A DNA stretch of 64,000 nt from Myxococcus hansupus (lineage in GTDB: Bacteria > Myxococcota > Myxococcia > Myxococcales > Myxococcaceae). Below are positions 31,819 through 42,845 of the stretch, piece by piece. Location of the stretch: positions 4,360,501 through 4,424,500 of the forward strand of contig NZ_CP012109.1 in NCBI RefSeq assembly GCF_000280925.3. Direction: 5' to 3'. The position numbers and the translations under genes are program-made. The notes beneath the pieces are model-generated. The model saw only the letters and a program-made list of their open reading frames with translations. It was not told the DNA's origin and searched no databases. Position 1 is the stretch's first letter. Each line of letters begins with the position of its first letter.

Positions 31819-32235
31819 TTACCACACGGGCCCGGCGTCCGGAGGACCTCCAAGTGCCGTGGCCGCCTGGAGGGTCTGCAACTTGGCAGCACCCACCCCG
31901 CGCACGGCGTCCACATCCTCCCAGCGCTTGAAGCCGCCCTGCGCCTCCCGAGCGTCAACGAGGCTCCGCGCCAGCGAGCGCCCCACCCCGGGAATCAGGG
32001 CAAGCTCCTCCTCCGTCGCGGAGTTCAAATCCAACCGGAGCCCCAGGGCCAGCGCCTGCGCTCCCGTGGGCACGGCGCCGTCCCCACAGGTGGCCACACC
32101 ATCCGGGCGAATCCGCACAGACTCCGGGGCACACTCCAGCGCGGGCGCGGCATCCGGCCAGCGCAGGCGTGCGACGACGCCCACGCCCAATACACCCAGC
32201 GCGACGGCGGCGAGCGCGGCGGTCCGGCTCGCCAT
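31819..32235 (-). CDS. ComEA-like helix-hairpin-helix protein
   Basis: A protein of 138 residues. An N-terminal membrane helix (LAAVALGVLGVGVVARL) anchors it. Residues 66-128 form a ComEA-type helix-hairpin-helix pair: LDLNSATEEELALIPGVGRS, then ARSLVDAREAQGGFKRWEDV and VRGVGAAKLQTLQ. Such domains bind double-stranded DNA in the periplasm during natural transformation. Two Cys in the linker (ECAPESV, TCGDG) may form a disulfide. It sits between aspartokinase (four bases upstream) and the zinc-ribbon repeat protein (nine bases downstream), an unrelated-looking neighbourhood. A role in DNA uptake is inferred from the family alone. Confidence 0.85.
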   Translation of the reverse strand: MASRTAALAAVALGVLGVGVVARLRWPDAAPALECAPESVRIRPDGVATCGDGAVPTGAQALALGLRLDLNSATEEELALIPGVGRSLARSLVDAREAQGGFKRWEDVDAVRGVGAAKLQTLQAATALGGPPDAGPVW

Positions 32236-32239
32236 CGCG

Positions 32240-33517
32240 TCAGGCCTTCTCGCCCTTCAGGGCCGCCGTCTCGGAGACCGCGCTGACGCCCTCGGGCGGC
32301 ATCGGCTGATCCAACCCGAAGGCGGAGTGCAGCGCGCGCACGGCCAGCTCGGTGTACTTGGCGTGGACCACGCACGACACCTTGATCTCCGACGTGGAGA
32401 TGATCTGGATGTTGATGCCCTCGGCCGACAGCGCCTGGAACATCCGCGCCGCCACGCCCGAGTGGTTGCGCATGCCCACGCCGACGATGGACACCTTCGC
32501 GATCTCCGCGTCCGTCTCGATGCCCGCGGCGCCAATCTCCTCCGCGACCTTCCTCACCACGTCCTGCGCGGTCTGGAAGTCCGTCTTGCCCACGGTGAAG
32601 GTGACGTCCGTCCGGCCATCCCGGGACGGGTTCTGCACGATGAGGTCCACCACGATGTGCTTCTCATCGAGCGGACCGAAGATCTTCGCCGCCGCGCCCG
32701 CGATATCCGGCACGCCGCACACCGTGATCTTCGTCTCGTTCCGGTCGTAGGCGACCCCGCGGACCAGCACATCCTCCATGGAACTGTCCTCCTCACACAC
32801 GAGGGTGCCGGGGTCATCCGTGAAGGACGACTTCACCCACAGCGGCACCTTGTACTTCATGGCGAATTCGACCGAGCGGATCTGCAACACCTTGGCGCCC
32901 ACGCTGGCCAGCTCCAGCATCTCCTCGTAGGTGATGCGGTCCAGCTTGCGCGCGGAGGGGACCATGTTCGGGTCGGTGGTGTAGACCCCGTCCACGTCCG
33001 TATAGATTTCACAGGCATCCGCGTTCAGCGCGGCGGCCACGGCCACGGCGGTGGTGTCGGAGCCGCCGCGGCCCAGCGTCGTCACGCTGCCGGACTCGTC
33101 CACGCCCTGGAATCCCGCCACCACGACGATGTGCCTGCGGGCCAGCGCGGCGCGGATGGGCTGCGCGTCGATGCTCTTGATGCGCGCCTTGGAGAAGGTG
33201 CTGTCGGTGACGATGCGCACCTGATGGCCGAGGAAGCTGGTCGCCCGCCCCTGCTGTGCCTGGATGGCCATGGCCAGCAGGCCGATGGTGACCTGCTCAC
33301 CGGTGGCGACGACCACGTCCTGCTCGCGCTCATCCGGGCGGTCGGTGATCTGCCCCACGAGTTTCAGCAGCCGGTTCGTCTCGCCCGACATGGCGGATAC
33401 GACGACCACCACATCGTGACCCGCCTCCTGGGCGGCCAGGCAGCGAAGGGCCACGTTCTTGATACGGGCCACGTCACCTACGGAGGTACCGCCATACTTC
33501 TGGACGATGAGTGCCAC
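32240..33517 (-). CDS. lysC: Aspartate kinase
   Basis: A protein of 425 residues. It phosphorylates aspartate, the first step to Lys, Met, Thr and diaminopimelate. The N-terminus [20 protein letters not shown] is the kinase signature. [21 protein letters not shown] (ATP/aspartate site) and [14 protein letters not shown] follow. Two ACT domains at the C-terminus ([30 protein letters not shown]) suggest feedback control by Lys and/or Thr. The GTG at 33517 is chosen: GGGAGG lies about 10 bases upstream and family members begin 'x-x-IVQKYGG'. An ATG further upstream at 33598 would add a non-conserved Arg-rich stretch. First of three tightly spaced genes. Confidence 0.95.
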   Translation of the reverse strand: MALIVQKYGGTSVGDVARIKNVALRCLAAQEAGHDVVVVVSAMSGETNRLLKLVGQITDRPDEREQDVVVATGEQVTIGLLAMAIQAQQGRATSFLGHQVRIVTDSTFSKARIKSIDAQPIRAALARRHIVVVAGFQGVDESGSVTTLGRGGSDTTAVAVAAALNADACEIYTDVDGVYTTDPNMVPSARKLDRITYEEMLELASVGAKVLQIRSVEFAMKYKVPLWVKSSFTDDPGTLVCEEDSSMEDVLVRGVAYDRNETKITVCGVPDIAGAAAKIFGPLDEKHIVVDLIVQNPSRDGRTDVTFTVGKTDFQTAQDVVRKVAEEIGAAGIETDAEIAKVSIVGVGMRNHSGVAARMFQALSAEGINIQIISTSEIKVSCVVHAKYTELAVRALHSAFGLDQPMPPEGVSAVSETAALKGEKA

Positions 33518-33648
33518 GGCGCCTGCAACCTCCCTCTTCGAACAGCCGGAGCTATACGAGCCCGTCCGCCGGGTGTAAAGCGCCCGCAACCATCGCACCC
33601 GTTTACGTTAGGGTGCCTGCCCTTTCGCCACACCCCTTGGAGCTCCCA

Positions 33649-35175
33649 ATGTCGCGCCCCCGCATCCTCATCGACGGTGACACGCTGAAGCTGGAGGAGA
33701 TCCTCCAGGTGGCCCGCAACGAGGCCACCGTGGAGCTGTCTTCCGACGCCGCCACCCGCGTGCGTGCCTCGCGTGCGCTGGTGGACCGCGTCGCCGCCGG
33801 AGACACGCCCGCCTACGGCATCAACACGGGCTTTGGCACGCTGGCCGAGGTCCGCATCGACAAGAAGGACCTGCGAGACCTCCAGCGCAACCTCATCCTT
33901 TCGCACGCCTGTGGCGTCGGCACGCCCCTGCCCTTCACGGAGGCCCGGGCCCTGCTGCTGCTGCGCTGCAACGTCCTCGCGAAGGGTTACTCCGGCATCC
34001 GCATGGAGACCCTGGCGCTGGCGCTGGACATGCTGAACCGGAACGTGGTGCCCGTGGTCCCCGAGCGGGGCAGCGTGGGCGCCTCGGGCGACCTGGCCCC
34101 GCTGGCGCACCTGGCGCTGGTCTTCATCGGCGAGGGTGAGGCCTTCTACGAAGGGCAGCGGATGCCTGCGCGGCAGGCGCTGGACCGCGCCGGCTTGAAG
34201 CCCGTCATCCTGGAGGCCAAGGAGGGCCTCGCCCTGGTGAACGGCACCCAGGCCATGTGCGCCGTGGGCACCCTGCTCCAGCTCCGCGCCGAGTCCCTGG
34301 CGGACATCGCGGACGTCGCGGGCGCGATGACGCTGGAGGGCCTGCTCGGCAGCCACAAGCCCTTCATCCCGGAGATTCACGACGTGCGCGCGCACGCGGG
34401 ACAGAAGGACGTCGCCGCGCACCTGCGGCGCATCCTCGTGGGCAGCGAGCTGGTCGAGTCGCACATCAACTGCAGCAAGGTGCAGGACCCCTACTCCCTG
34501 CGCTGCATCCCGCAGGTTCACGGCGCGGCGCGCGAGGGCATCGCCTTCTCCCGGCGCATCCTCGAGGTCGAGGTGAACAGCGCCACCGACAACCCGCTGG
34601 TGTTCGCGGAGACGGAGCGCATCGTCTCGGGTGGCAACTTCCACGGCCAGCCCATCTCCCTGGCCATGGACGTGGTGGCCATGGCGCTGACGCAGCTCTC
34701 GTCCATCAGCGAGCGGCGTGTGGAGCAGTTGGTGAACCCGGCGCTGTCCAACCTGCCGGCGTTCCTGGCGAAGAACTCCGGGCTGAACTCCGGCTTCATG
34801 ATCGCGCAGGTGACGAGCGCGGCCCTGGTGGCCGAGTCCCGCGTCCTCAGCCATCCCGCGTCGGTGGATTCGATTCCGTCCTCGGCGGGCCGCGAGGATC
34901 ACGTGTCCATGGGCATGACGGCGGCGCTCAAGGGCCGTCAGGTCAGCGACTTCGCGCGCTCCTGCCTCGCGATTGAAATCCTGGTCGCGGCCCAGGCGCT
35001 GGACTTCCGCCTGCCCCTGAAGCCCGGCAAGGGCGCCCTCGCGGCGTACGAGCTGGTGCGCTCCAAGGTGCCGCACATGGAGAAGGACCGCGAGCTGCAC
35101 CGCGACATCGAGGCGGTGAGCCAGCTCGTCGACTCCGGCGAGCTGCTGGCCGCGGTGCGCTCCGCCACGGCCTGA
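33649..35175 (+). CDS. hutH: Histidine ammonia-lyase
   Basis: A protein of 508 residues, the usual length. It deaminates histidine to urocanate. The MIO cofactor tripeptide Ala145-Ser146-Gly147 is in [15 protein letters not shown], with YGINTGFG (Tyr57) at the active site and [11 protein letters not shown] and [12 protein letters not shown] later. The selectivity pair is Ser85-His86 in LSHACGVG, typical of histidine rather than phenylalanine or tyrosine lyases. TTGGAG precedes the ATG at 33649. No hutU, hutI or hutG is adjacent, so it is outside a classical hut operon. It is divergent from aspartate kinase with 131 bp between and is followed by a terminator. Confidence 0.94.
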   Translation: MSRPRILIDGDTLKLEEILQVARNEATVELSSDAATRVRASRALVDRVAAGDTPAYGINTGFGTLAEVRIDKKDLRDLQRNLILSHACGVGTPLPFTEARALLLLRCNVLAKGYSGIRMETLALALDMLNRNVVPVVPERGSVGASGDLAPLAHLALVFIGEGEAFYEGQRMPARQALDRAGLKPVILEAKEGLALVNGTQAMCAVGTLLQLRAESLADIADVAGAMTLEGLLGSHKPFIPEIHDVRAHAGQKDVAAHLRRILVGSELVESHINCSKVQDPYSLRCIPQVHGAAREGIAFSRRILEVEVNSATDNPLVFAETERIVSGGNFHGQPISLAMDVVAMALTQLSSISERRVEQLVNPALSNLPAFLAKNSGLNSGFMIAQVTSAALVAESRVLSHPASVDSIPSSAGREDHVSMGMTAALKGRQVSDFARSCLAIEILVAAQALDFRLPLKPGKGALAAYELVRSKVPHMEKDRELHRDIEAVSQLVDSGELLAAVRSATA

Positions 35176-35186
35176 TGGCCCATCAC

Positions 35187-35217
35187 GGGCGCCTGGCATT
35201 CCAATCACCAGGCGCCC
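35187..35217. terminator. Hairpin terminator between hutH and the desaturase gene
   Basis: A perfect 10-bp stem (GGGCGCCTGG / CCAGGCGCCC) encloses an 11-base loop, 11 bases after the hutH stop and 65 bases beyond the stop of the convergent desaturase gene. There is no long U-run. Position and symmetry support bidirectional use. Confidence 0.6.
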
Positions 35218-35281
35218 CAGCGGGTGGGGCAGCGGCATGCTACGCCCGCGTCGTGCCTTTCTTCGAACGCCCGGCCGCCAC

Positions 35282-36373
35282 TCAAGTCACAGCGGCCTCT
35301 GGCCTCGTGAGCTGGCGGCGCAGCTCCTCCGTGGCAATCACGGGCGTACCGTCCTTCCCCATCAGCGACTGCCCGTCCTCGGCGTAGAGCGCGGGGCGGC
35401 GGTACAGCATCCGCAACGCGTGCAGGTGCGGGTACACCTGGGAGGCCTCCGGGTTGAGTTCCCGCAGGTGCTTGCGCAGCAGCGGCGCGAACTTCGGACT
35501 CATCGCCGGGAAGATGTGGTGCTCCTGGTGATGACTGAAGTTGTAGTGCATCCAGTCCATCGCCGGGTGGGTCGCCACGCTGGCCGTGTTCACGAAGGGG
35601 TTGTCGGACTCCTCGTGCGCCGCCAGCAACCAGTGGTTCGTGGCGATGTAGATCATCAACGTGAAGTTGCCGATGAGCAGCGGCAGGATGAGCGCGTAGA
35701 GCGCCCCCAGTGGCCCCATCCACCACCCCACCGCGACCCACCCCAGCAGCACGAGCACCGTGAGGATGCGCTCGCGCGTCCGATGCATGTGGACGTGCTT
35801 GAACTGGGGCAACGCGCTGTGGCGCCACAAGAACGCCTGGCCCTGTGCCGTGAAGAAGAAGAAGAAACTCACGAAGCTCAGCAGTGAGCCCGAGCCCGGC
35901 GACATCGCGTGGAACACCTTGGCGAACCACTGGGTCCGCCACTCGCTCTGGCGCGGCAGGATGTCGGGGTCACGGACCAGGACGTTCGCCGCGCTGTGGT
36001 GCGCCTGGACGTGCCAAGCCCGCCAAGTCCCAGGGGTCACCAGGAACGGGCCGAAGCCCACCCAGCCCAGGAGGCTTTCGAGCGCCCTGCTGCGAAACAC
36101 CGCGTGGTGCAGCGCCTCGTGCGCGGCCAGCCCCACGGCGGTCGCCAGTTGTCCCAGGACGAACGAGCCGAGCAGACACGCCCACCACGGCAGCCGCCCG
36201 CTGGCCACGGCCCACATCAACACGCCCATCAACGGCACGAGCCCCAGCGCGACGACGCCACGCAGCGGCTGCGGTTGGAAGGACTCGGGAGGCATGACCC
36301 GCCGGAGCTCGGCTCGGAGCTTGCGCGGATCATCGGCGGGAATCGGTCCCGCCTGAGAAATGGAAGCACTCAT
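35282..36373 (-). CDS. Membrane fatty acid desaturase
   Basis: A protein of 363 residues with about four to six membrane helices. The three His boxes of membrane di-iron desaturases are present: HEALHH (85-90), HVQAHH (121-126) and HHQEHH near residue 278. These introduce a double bond in an acyl chain using O2 and an electron donor. It starts 24 bases after the stop of the megasynthase gene on the same strand, so it is probably the third gene of that operon and may desaturate or hydroxylate the synthase product. Membrane di-iron hydroxylases share the same motifs. Regiospecificity cannot be read from sequence. It is convergent with hutH. Confidence 0.88.
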   Translation of the reverse strand: MSASISQAGPIPADDPRKLRAELRRVMPPESFQPQPLRGVVALGLVPLMGVLMWAVASGRLPWWACLLGSFVLGQLATAVGLAAHEALHHAVFRSRALESLLGWVGFGPFLVTPGTWRAWHVQAHHSAANVLVRDPDILPRQSEWRTQWFAKVFHAMSPGSGSLLSFVSFFFFFTAQGQAFLWRHSALPQFKHVHMHRTRERILTVLVLLGWVAVGWWMGPLGALYALILPLLIGNFTLMIYIATNHWLLAAHEESDNPFVNTASVATHPAMDWMHYNFSHHQEHHIFPAMSPKFAPLLRKHLRELNPEASQVYPHLHALRMLYRRPALYAEDGQSLMGKDGTPVIATEELRRQLTRPEAAVT

Positions 36374-36397
36374 GCGTTCACCCGATCGTGGAAGGTT

Positions 36398-39300
36398 TCA
36401 AGCCATGGGCCGCGCGAGGCCGCCTTCGATCAGCATCCGCAGCCGCCCCGCTTCATCCAGCGCCGCGACGCTTCCGCACTCGAGCAGGTCTCCCTCCACT
36501 CGCGGAGGAAGCGCCTTCAACGAGAGCCGAAGCGGCGCGCGCCCCTCGCCCTCCACCAGGCCCCGGTCGAACGTGGCCCGCTGGACCTGGATGGGAGCGA
36601 ACACCGTGCTCGACTCCCCATCCACGTGCATCGCGCTCAGCCGCAGCGCCGCGTCCATCACGAGCGCGGGCACCGTGCTCCCCGCCTGCTCGGGCGCCGT
36701 TGGCAGCCCCAGCCGGGCGAAGCGCGCGGCGGGTTCGATTTGAATCTCCTCCAGGCAATCGAACATCTTCCGCAGCTCGATGGGGCCCCCCGTGGCGCAG
36801 TGCGGGTCATGGACACGCAAGGCCCGTCCCGTCGGCGTCGCGGCATCCAACGCGGGCGTCCCCCGAGGCGGCTCCGCCGTCAGCGTGAACCGCGCCTCCG
36901 CATAGACGAGGTCCCGCTCCAACACGACGCCAGACCCATGGACGATGTCCCCCATGAGCCGGACCTGCACGCGGTACCGGTTCGGGACGTCCTCGATTGG
37001 CGTGCATTCCGCGCGCAGATGCTGCTGCCCCCCCGGCTTCACCCGGATGAATCGTGAGAACCGAACGTCCTCGATGGTAACGGTCCGCAGCTCCGGCCGC
37101 CCGGTGCCCACCGCGGATTGCAGCATCAAGTCCAAGGCCCAGGCCCCCGGGAGCGTGGGCGTCCCCCGGACGAGGTGGTCCTCCAGGCAGGGCACACTCG
37201 CGGCATCGACGACCAGCGGGCGATGCACGGGCGCGGCGGAGGCGTCCGCGGACAGGACCTCCAGCCCGTAGAACCCACGCTCGCTGTCCGTGAGCTGGAC
37301 GTTGATGGCCTCGCGGGGCCGTCCGTCCACGAGCTGAAGGAAGAGCGCTTCACCCTCCTCCGCCCGGATGCCACGCAACTGCCGGCTGGCCCCCAGCACG
37401 CGGTACTCCGAGCCGCGCGTCATCCCGATGCCATCCCAGGCGAGCCAGCCCACGCTGCACCACCGCACCTCACTGCTGGCGTCGCTCACCCAGGCACAGA
37501 GCCGGTCCAGGGCCTCGTTCGCCGCGCCGTAGTCCGCCTGTCCGTCGTTCCCGATGTAGCTGAACGCCGAGGTGAGGACATGGAACGCCACGGGGCGGGC
37601 GAGCCGTGACACGCAAGCATCGTGCAGGTTCCGGAGACCGAGCAGCTTGGTCCCCAGGTTCGTCCGAAGCTCCCCGAGCTGCCGCCGGTTCAACTTCTTC
37701 GACGTCTGCGTCCCCGCCCCGTGGACCACCAGGTCGAGCCGCCCATACACATCCGCCACCTCTTGTACGACCCGGACGACGTCCTCGGCCCGCGTCACGT
37801 CCGCGGCGCGATAGCGCATCTCTCCCGGGAGCCGGGCGAGCCCCTCCAACGTGGACTTCAACTCGCGCGCGGCCAGGAACCGCTCGAAGCGCTTGCGCAA
37901 CTCCGGCATGCGCGTGCTCGGGTTGCGGGCCAGCTCGGCTGTGTAGAACTCGCGCTCCACCTGGGGCAAGTCCTCCGCGCGAGCATGGAGCACGTGCGGC
38001 GGCGCTTCGTCCGGATCACTCCGGCCCATGAGCACCACCTTGCAGCCGTACCGCTTGAGCAAGGCTCCCGCGAGGACCGCCGTCACGCCACGCCCTCCGC
38101 CCGTCAGCAACACCACCGAGTTTGAGTCGAGCGGCGCCGCCGGTTCCGTGGTGACGGCTGTCGCTCGCAACACGCGGACGCAACGCCGGGAGCCGTCGAA
38201 GCAGACCTCGATGGAGGGCGTTCCCTGTGGCTCGGCGCTCAGCTCCCCTTCAGCCAGGTCCAACGCGGCCTGAAGCGGCATGGCCGAGGTGGACATCGCA
38301 TGGACATGCCGTGCAGGCACCTCACGGCCAATGGACTTGAGGATTCCCGCGAACAACCCGGACATCGGATGCAGGCACCGGCGTGCTCCCACGGCGCCGA
38401 TGCACAGGCTCGCCAGCTCGACCCCACCGCGCGACAGCCGTTCGTAGACGCGGCGTGCGGCCAGGAAGAGCAACTCCAACGCGCCATGCTCCATCGCCGT
38501 GTCGGCCACCACTTCGGCCTGTCCCGCCCGCGTGTTCACGCGGCTGACCGCGAGGATGACCTCGGGCTCGAACGCCAGCGCGGACAAGCCTGCCTCCGCC
38601 GACGCTTCCGTCGTGAGGTCGATGCTCCGGATGCGCCCCTCGTCCCCGGAGTTCCCCGCACAAACAATGCGGTAGTCCGGCCCACACAGGGTGTCGACGT
38701 GTTCCGCCAGCTCACGTGCGAGCAGCACATCCTGCGCGATGAACACCACCCGGCGCCCTCGGAGATACCCCGGCCGGCGCGGCCCCGTCGGCCTCTCGAC
38801 AAGCACCGGCGCGTGGTAGCGGATGGTCCCCGCATGGTCGAACCCACTGGGTGCCTCGGACGCTGAAGCCACGGCAGCAGTCGGCACGGCTTCCGCGGGC
38901 CGCACAGCGACCTTCCGTGGTGCGTCGGAAGGTGGCACCAGCGTCACCTCGAACCGAATGCCGGTCGCGGCCTCCGGGTGGAACCTCAGCGTCGTGGGCT
39001 GGCCTTCAGCGGCGGCTTGCACTGCCCGGAAGAGCGCCAGGCTCTCGCCCGCGGAATGCGCGGGGAGCTCAACATGGGCCCCTGCCACGACACCCTGCCG
39101 GAGATGGCACAGGGGCTTCAAACCCAGGCTTCGGGCCTTCGCGACCGTCGTCACCGCGAACAGCGCCGCGCCTTCCTCGGGATGTAGCGCGCCCCGAGCC
39201 TCACCAGGCCGACTGATATGGGTGCTGCCCACGAAGACCAGGTCGAAGCCGCTCTCCAACACCCCACGGGCCGCCCTCAGCGCGGCGGACGAGGACGCAG

Positions 39301-42300
39301 CGCCAGCATCCACCACGAAGTTCGGGCCCTTGACGTCGAGCACCCCCGCGACACGGCCGGGCGTGACGTTCGGCATCATCCCCTGGAGCGTGTACGGCCC
39401 CGTGGGACGCAGCGTCTCCGTCACCGTCGAATGCAACCGGTCCGCGAGCGGAAGTACCGCGGCGGACGCGGGCTCGCGCGCGGCCTGCTCGTGCAAGCGC
39501 CTCCGAAGGGAGAACGCCAGGACACGCTGGACGGCCTCGACGCCTCGACGCGTCTTCCCTTCGAGCCCGAGCACGATGGCCGTCTTCGAGCGAAGCGCGT
39601 CGAACGCACCCAGCTTCCGTGCCAATGCGCTCGCTACCACGAGCCCCAGGCGCTGGGTCGCATCCATGTCCTCGGAGATGTCGGGCAACAAGCGGACCGA
39701 GGGAGGCAGACTCAACGCCGCGAGGTCGAAACGGGGGCCAACGTCGGTAGGAGCCCCCGCCACGGCAAGTCCTTCACGATCCGGGAACAGGCCCTCCGCG
39801 GCCACCACCACCAGCTCGGCATCCTCCGTGTTTCCAGCCACCCGCCGAGGCGAGGCCGTGGGCCCTCGGTACTCCTCCAACACCAGGTGTGCGTTGGTGC
39901 CACCAAAGCCAAAACCGTTGGTGGCGGCACGTCGCGGGAGGGCACCGTTCTCCGGCCAGGGTTGCTCGTGGGTGTTCACCTCGAAGCCGGGTCCCATGCC
40001 GCGGAGCGCGTCACCCGGCTGCGCGAAGTTCGCCTGCACCGGGAAGAGTCGGTGCTCCAGCGCCTTGCACAGCTTGATGACCGAGGCCGCGCCAGCCGCC
40101 CAGCCCACGTGGCCGATGAGCGCCTTCACGCTGGCCAACTGGAGGCCACTTCGCTTGCCGCCAAAGACGTGGGCAATCGACTTGAGCTCGGTGGCGTCCC
40201 CCGCGGGCGTGGCCGTGCCATGGGCCTCGATGTACTGGATGCTCGCGGGGCGAGCTCCGCGCCGGAGTAACACGCCTCCATCGCGGCCACCTGCCCCTCC
40301 ACCCGAGGCACGTTCGCCGAGCTGCTCCGGCCATCGCTGGACAGCCCCGCGCCGCGAATGACGGCATGCACCCGGTGCCCCGCCGCCACCGCATCCTTCA
40401 GTCGCATCAAGCCGACGATGCCCGCGCCCTCGCCAAAGATGACGCCATCCGCGCTGGCGTCGAAGGGCCTGCTCCCCGTGGCGGAGAGACCGTTGAACTG
40501 GGAGAAGAGACAACTGTTCCCAGGTCCCGGAGAGAAGACGCCCCCCGCCAACACGAGGTCCGCGTCGCCGCGTTCAAGCGCCTTCATGCCCAACGCCATC
40601 GCGTAGAGCGATGACGCACAGGCCGCGTCGAGCAGCGTCGTGGCGACACCCGCGCCCACCACGTCGGACACCACCGCCTGGAGCGTCGGATACGGTGCCA
40701 AATCGCTGGAGATGGCCTCCACCCCCAGCGCGGCACGTGCGGCCATCGAAAGCGCGGCCACGTCGTGGACCCGCTCGCCACTCGCGCACAGGAGCGCCTC
40801 GCCCGCCTCGACACTCAACGCCGCGTCGTACTCAGCCGAGCCCTCCGCCGTCGATCCAAGCAGGCACTGGATGCGCCCCGGCGAACGCGACGCCACGGCC
40901 TTCAAGCCCCGCATGGCCTGTTCGAGCGCGATGGCCAGCAACTTCTGCTCGCGGACATACTGCTGGAAGCGCGCCGGGTCGAATCCCGGAGGAGGCACCA
41001 GGTCCGCCTCCCGCACCTGCCCCGTGAGCAACGTATACGCACGGTCGGGCGTTCCCCGAGGCCCCATGAAGTCCGCCACCCACTCCGGACGCGCCACGCT
41101 CGGGTCGACGATGCCACTGACACCCTGGCGGATGTTCTGCCAGTACGCCTCTGGATCCTCCGCGCCCCCCGGCAGGATGCACCCCAACGACACCACCGCC
41201 ACCCCGTCATCCTCCATGGGCACGGGGAGGGCCTCGCGGGACGCGGGCGTCGAAACGGGCGCGGGCGGCCCCTCCGGAAGCATCTTGCTGATGACACGAA
41301 CCGCGTCGGATGCCACCGAGGGAAGGATCTTCTGGACGATGCGCGCCAGGACGCCGGTGGTTCCACAGTCCACGAAGCGCGTACATCCGGCCCGGGACAG
41401 GGTCTCCACCGTGCCCAGGAAGTCGAACGGACGCACCAGGTGCGAAGCCAGTGCCTCCGCCAGCTCGGGCTGCCCGCCTTGGTACTGGCGCTGCTCGATG
41501 GGTGAATAGACGCGGCCCTGGGGTGCCCGCATGGGCACCTGCGTCAGCAACGCACGGAAGTCCTGGGACGCCGTGGCCAGGCCCGGGTGGTGGAACGGGT
41601 ACCGGCTGGTCACGAAGGAGAAGCCCTGCCCTCGGGACTCCAGCAATGCACGGAGGCGCCCGAGTTCACCGCGAGCCCCCGCGACCACCGTCTGCCGGGC
41701 GTGGTTCCGCCCCGCGACGACCAGCCCCGAAGCGCCACATTCCGCGATGGCGCGGACAGCTTCCGACTCACCCAGTGCCAGCGCCGCCAGTGTTCCGAAA
41801 TCGTCCGGGACCTTCTGGAGCGCCCGGATGCGGTGACAGACCACCTGCGCCCCCGCCGCCAGGTCGAGCGCCCCGGCCGACGTCATCGCGGCAATCTCTC
41901 CGAAGCTGTGCCCCACGAACACGTCCGGGCGCAGCCCCTGATGCTGCAACCAGCGGGCGCCCCATACTCCCGACAGGTAGATGCCGAGCTGGTCGAGCTG
42001 CGGCACCGCCTCGAGCGCCTTCCGGACCTCCACCGCATCCCGGGCGAAGAGCAATGGCGCCGCGTCCACGCCCGCCACGAGGCAGGCGGTCGAGACACCG
42101 TCCAGCTCCGCCTCGAGGCCGGCATGCAGCGCCTTCAACCGGAGGAAGAGCTCCGGCTCGAACGAGCCCTGCCCCGCGAAGAGAAACGCGGTCGCCTCCG
42201 CTGGGAGCGTCAGCGACGCCGCGGACTCCAACGGACGAGGAGACTCGGATGGCGCCACCGACACCACCCGGGACGTCCCCAGCGACGCGGGGTCCGCGAG

Positions 42301-42822
42301 CAGCGACTTCGCCAGCGTCTGGAGCGACTCGGGGAACAGCTCCTTGATGGCGGCGCCGCCCTGATGTGCGCGCTCCCGGAAGCTCCGTGGCGCGGGCTGC
42401 TCCAAGATGTCCGACAGTGACTCGAAGCACCGTTGGAAGGACCGCGGCCAGGGACACAAGGTCCCCTGTGCCCGGTCCGCGCAGAGCACCGTCTGGTAGC
42501 CGCAGGCCACCGGCGTGCCGTCGCTCTTGAACGTCCGGAAGCAGAAGCGGAGGGAGACCTCTCCCCGCTCCTCCAACGACGTCAGCACCACGAGCCGGTC
42601 CCCCAGGGATGCGGGCGCCAGGTTGCGCGAATAGCCCTCGTAGGTGAGCAACAGCACCTGATCGAAGTCGCGGCGGAACTCCGGTACGTCGAAGACCGCT
42701 GGACTGAAGAGCAGGTGCTCCCGGCCCGCGCACTGGAACTTGAAGTTGGTGAGGAAGTGATGGCTCCCGTAGGCCATCGTGTCATCGAAATGAATGTCGT
42801 ACGGGACGGCGAAGAACCCCAT
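36398..42822 (-). CDS. PUFA-synthase-like megasynthase TE-AT-KS-CLF-KR-DH (one-base frameshift in this sequence)
   Basis: Read through one missing base this encodes about 2141 residues. Domains: hot-dog thioesterase (1-160, FDDTMAYGSHHF, like enediyne/PUFA thioesterases); acyltransferase (212-510, FAGQGS, GHSFGE with Ser306); ketosynthase (535-960, DAACASS with Cys735, IEAHGT, then a second His in KALIGH and GFGFGGTNAH); a KS-like chain-length-factor domain whose Cys is replaced (DAGAASSS, near 1170); ketoreductase (LLTGGGRG near 1575, SYIGNDGQADYGAANEA); and a double hot-dog dehydratase (HLVRGTPTLPGAW near 1885). No ACP is within the protein; two ACPs are on the upstream gene. The frame breaks at 40247-40250. 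GGAGG precedes the ATG at 42822. The order TE-AT-KS-CLF-KR-DH differs from Pfa systems I know; the product is probably a specialised acyl chain. Confidence 0.85.
40247..40250 (-). other. Frameshift site in the megasynthase gene (G/C homopolymer)
   Basis: Up to GAELAPR the upstream frame follows a normal ketosynthase. After the run CCCC (minus strand) it turns to non-homologous Ser/Arg/Pro sequence and stops at 40126. The adjacent frame resumes exactly at ASIQYIEAHGTATPAGD. Adding one C to the run would join them as APASIQYIEAHGT, the expected sequence. The span 36398-42822 is 6425 bases, one short of a multiple of three. Sequencing error, a true mutation or slippage are all possible. Confidence 0.8.
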
Positions 42823-42845
42823 GGTCGTTGCCTCCAGTGCGAAGT

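Noticed and set aside
33649-35175. Phenylalanine or tyrosine ammonia-lyase
   Set aside because: The selectivity pair is Ser-His, as in histidine ammonia-lyase, and the length matches bacterial HutH.
40126-40513. Programmed ribosomal frameshift in the megasynthase
   Set aside because: A run of four identical bases without a slippery heptamer or downstream pseudoknot makes a designed shift unlikely. A one-base loss is simpler.
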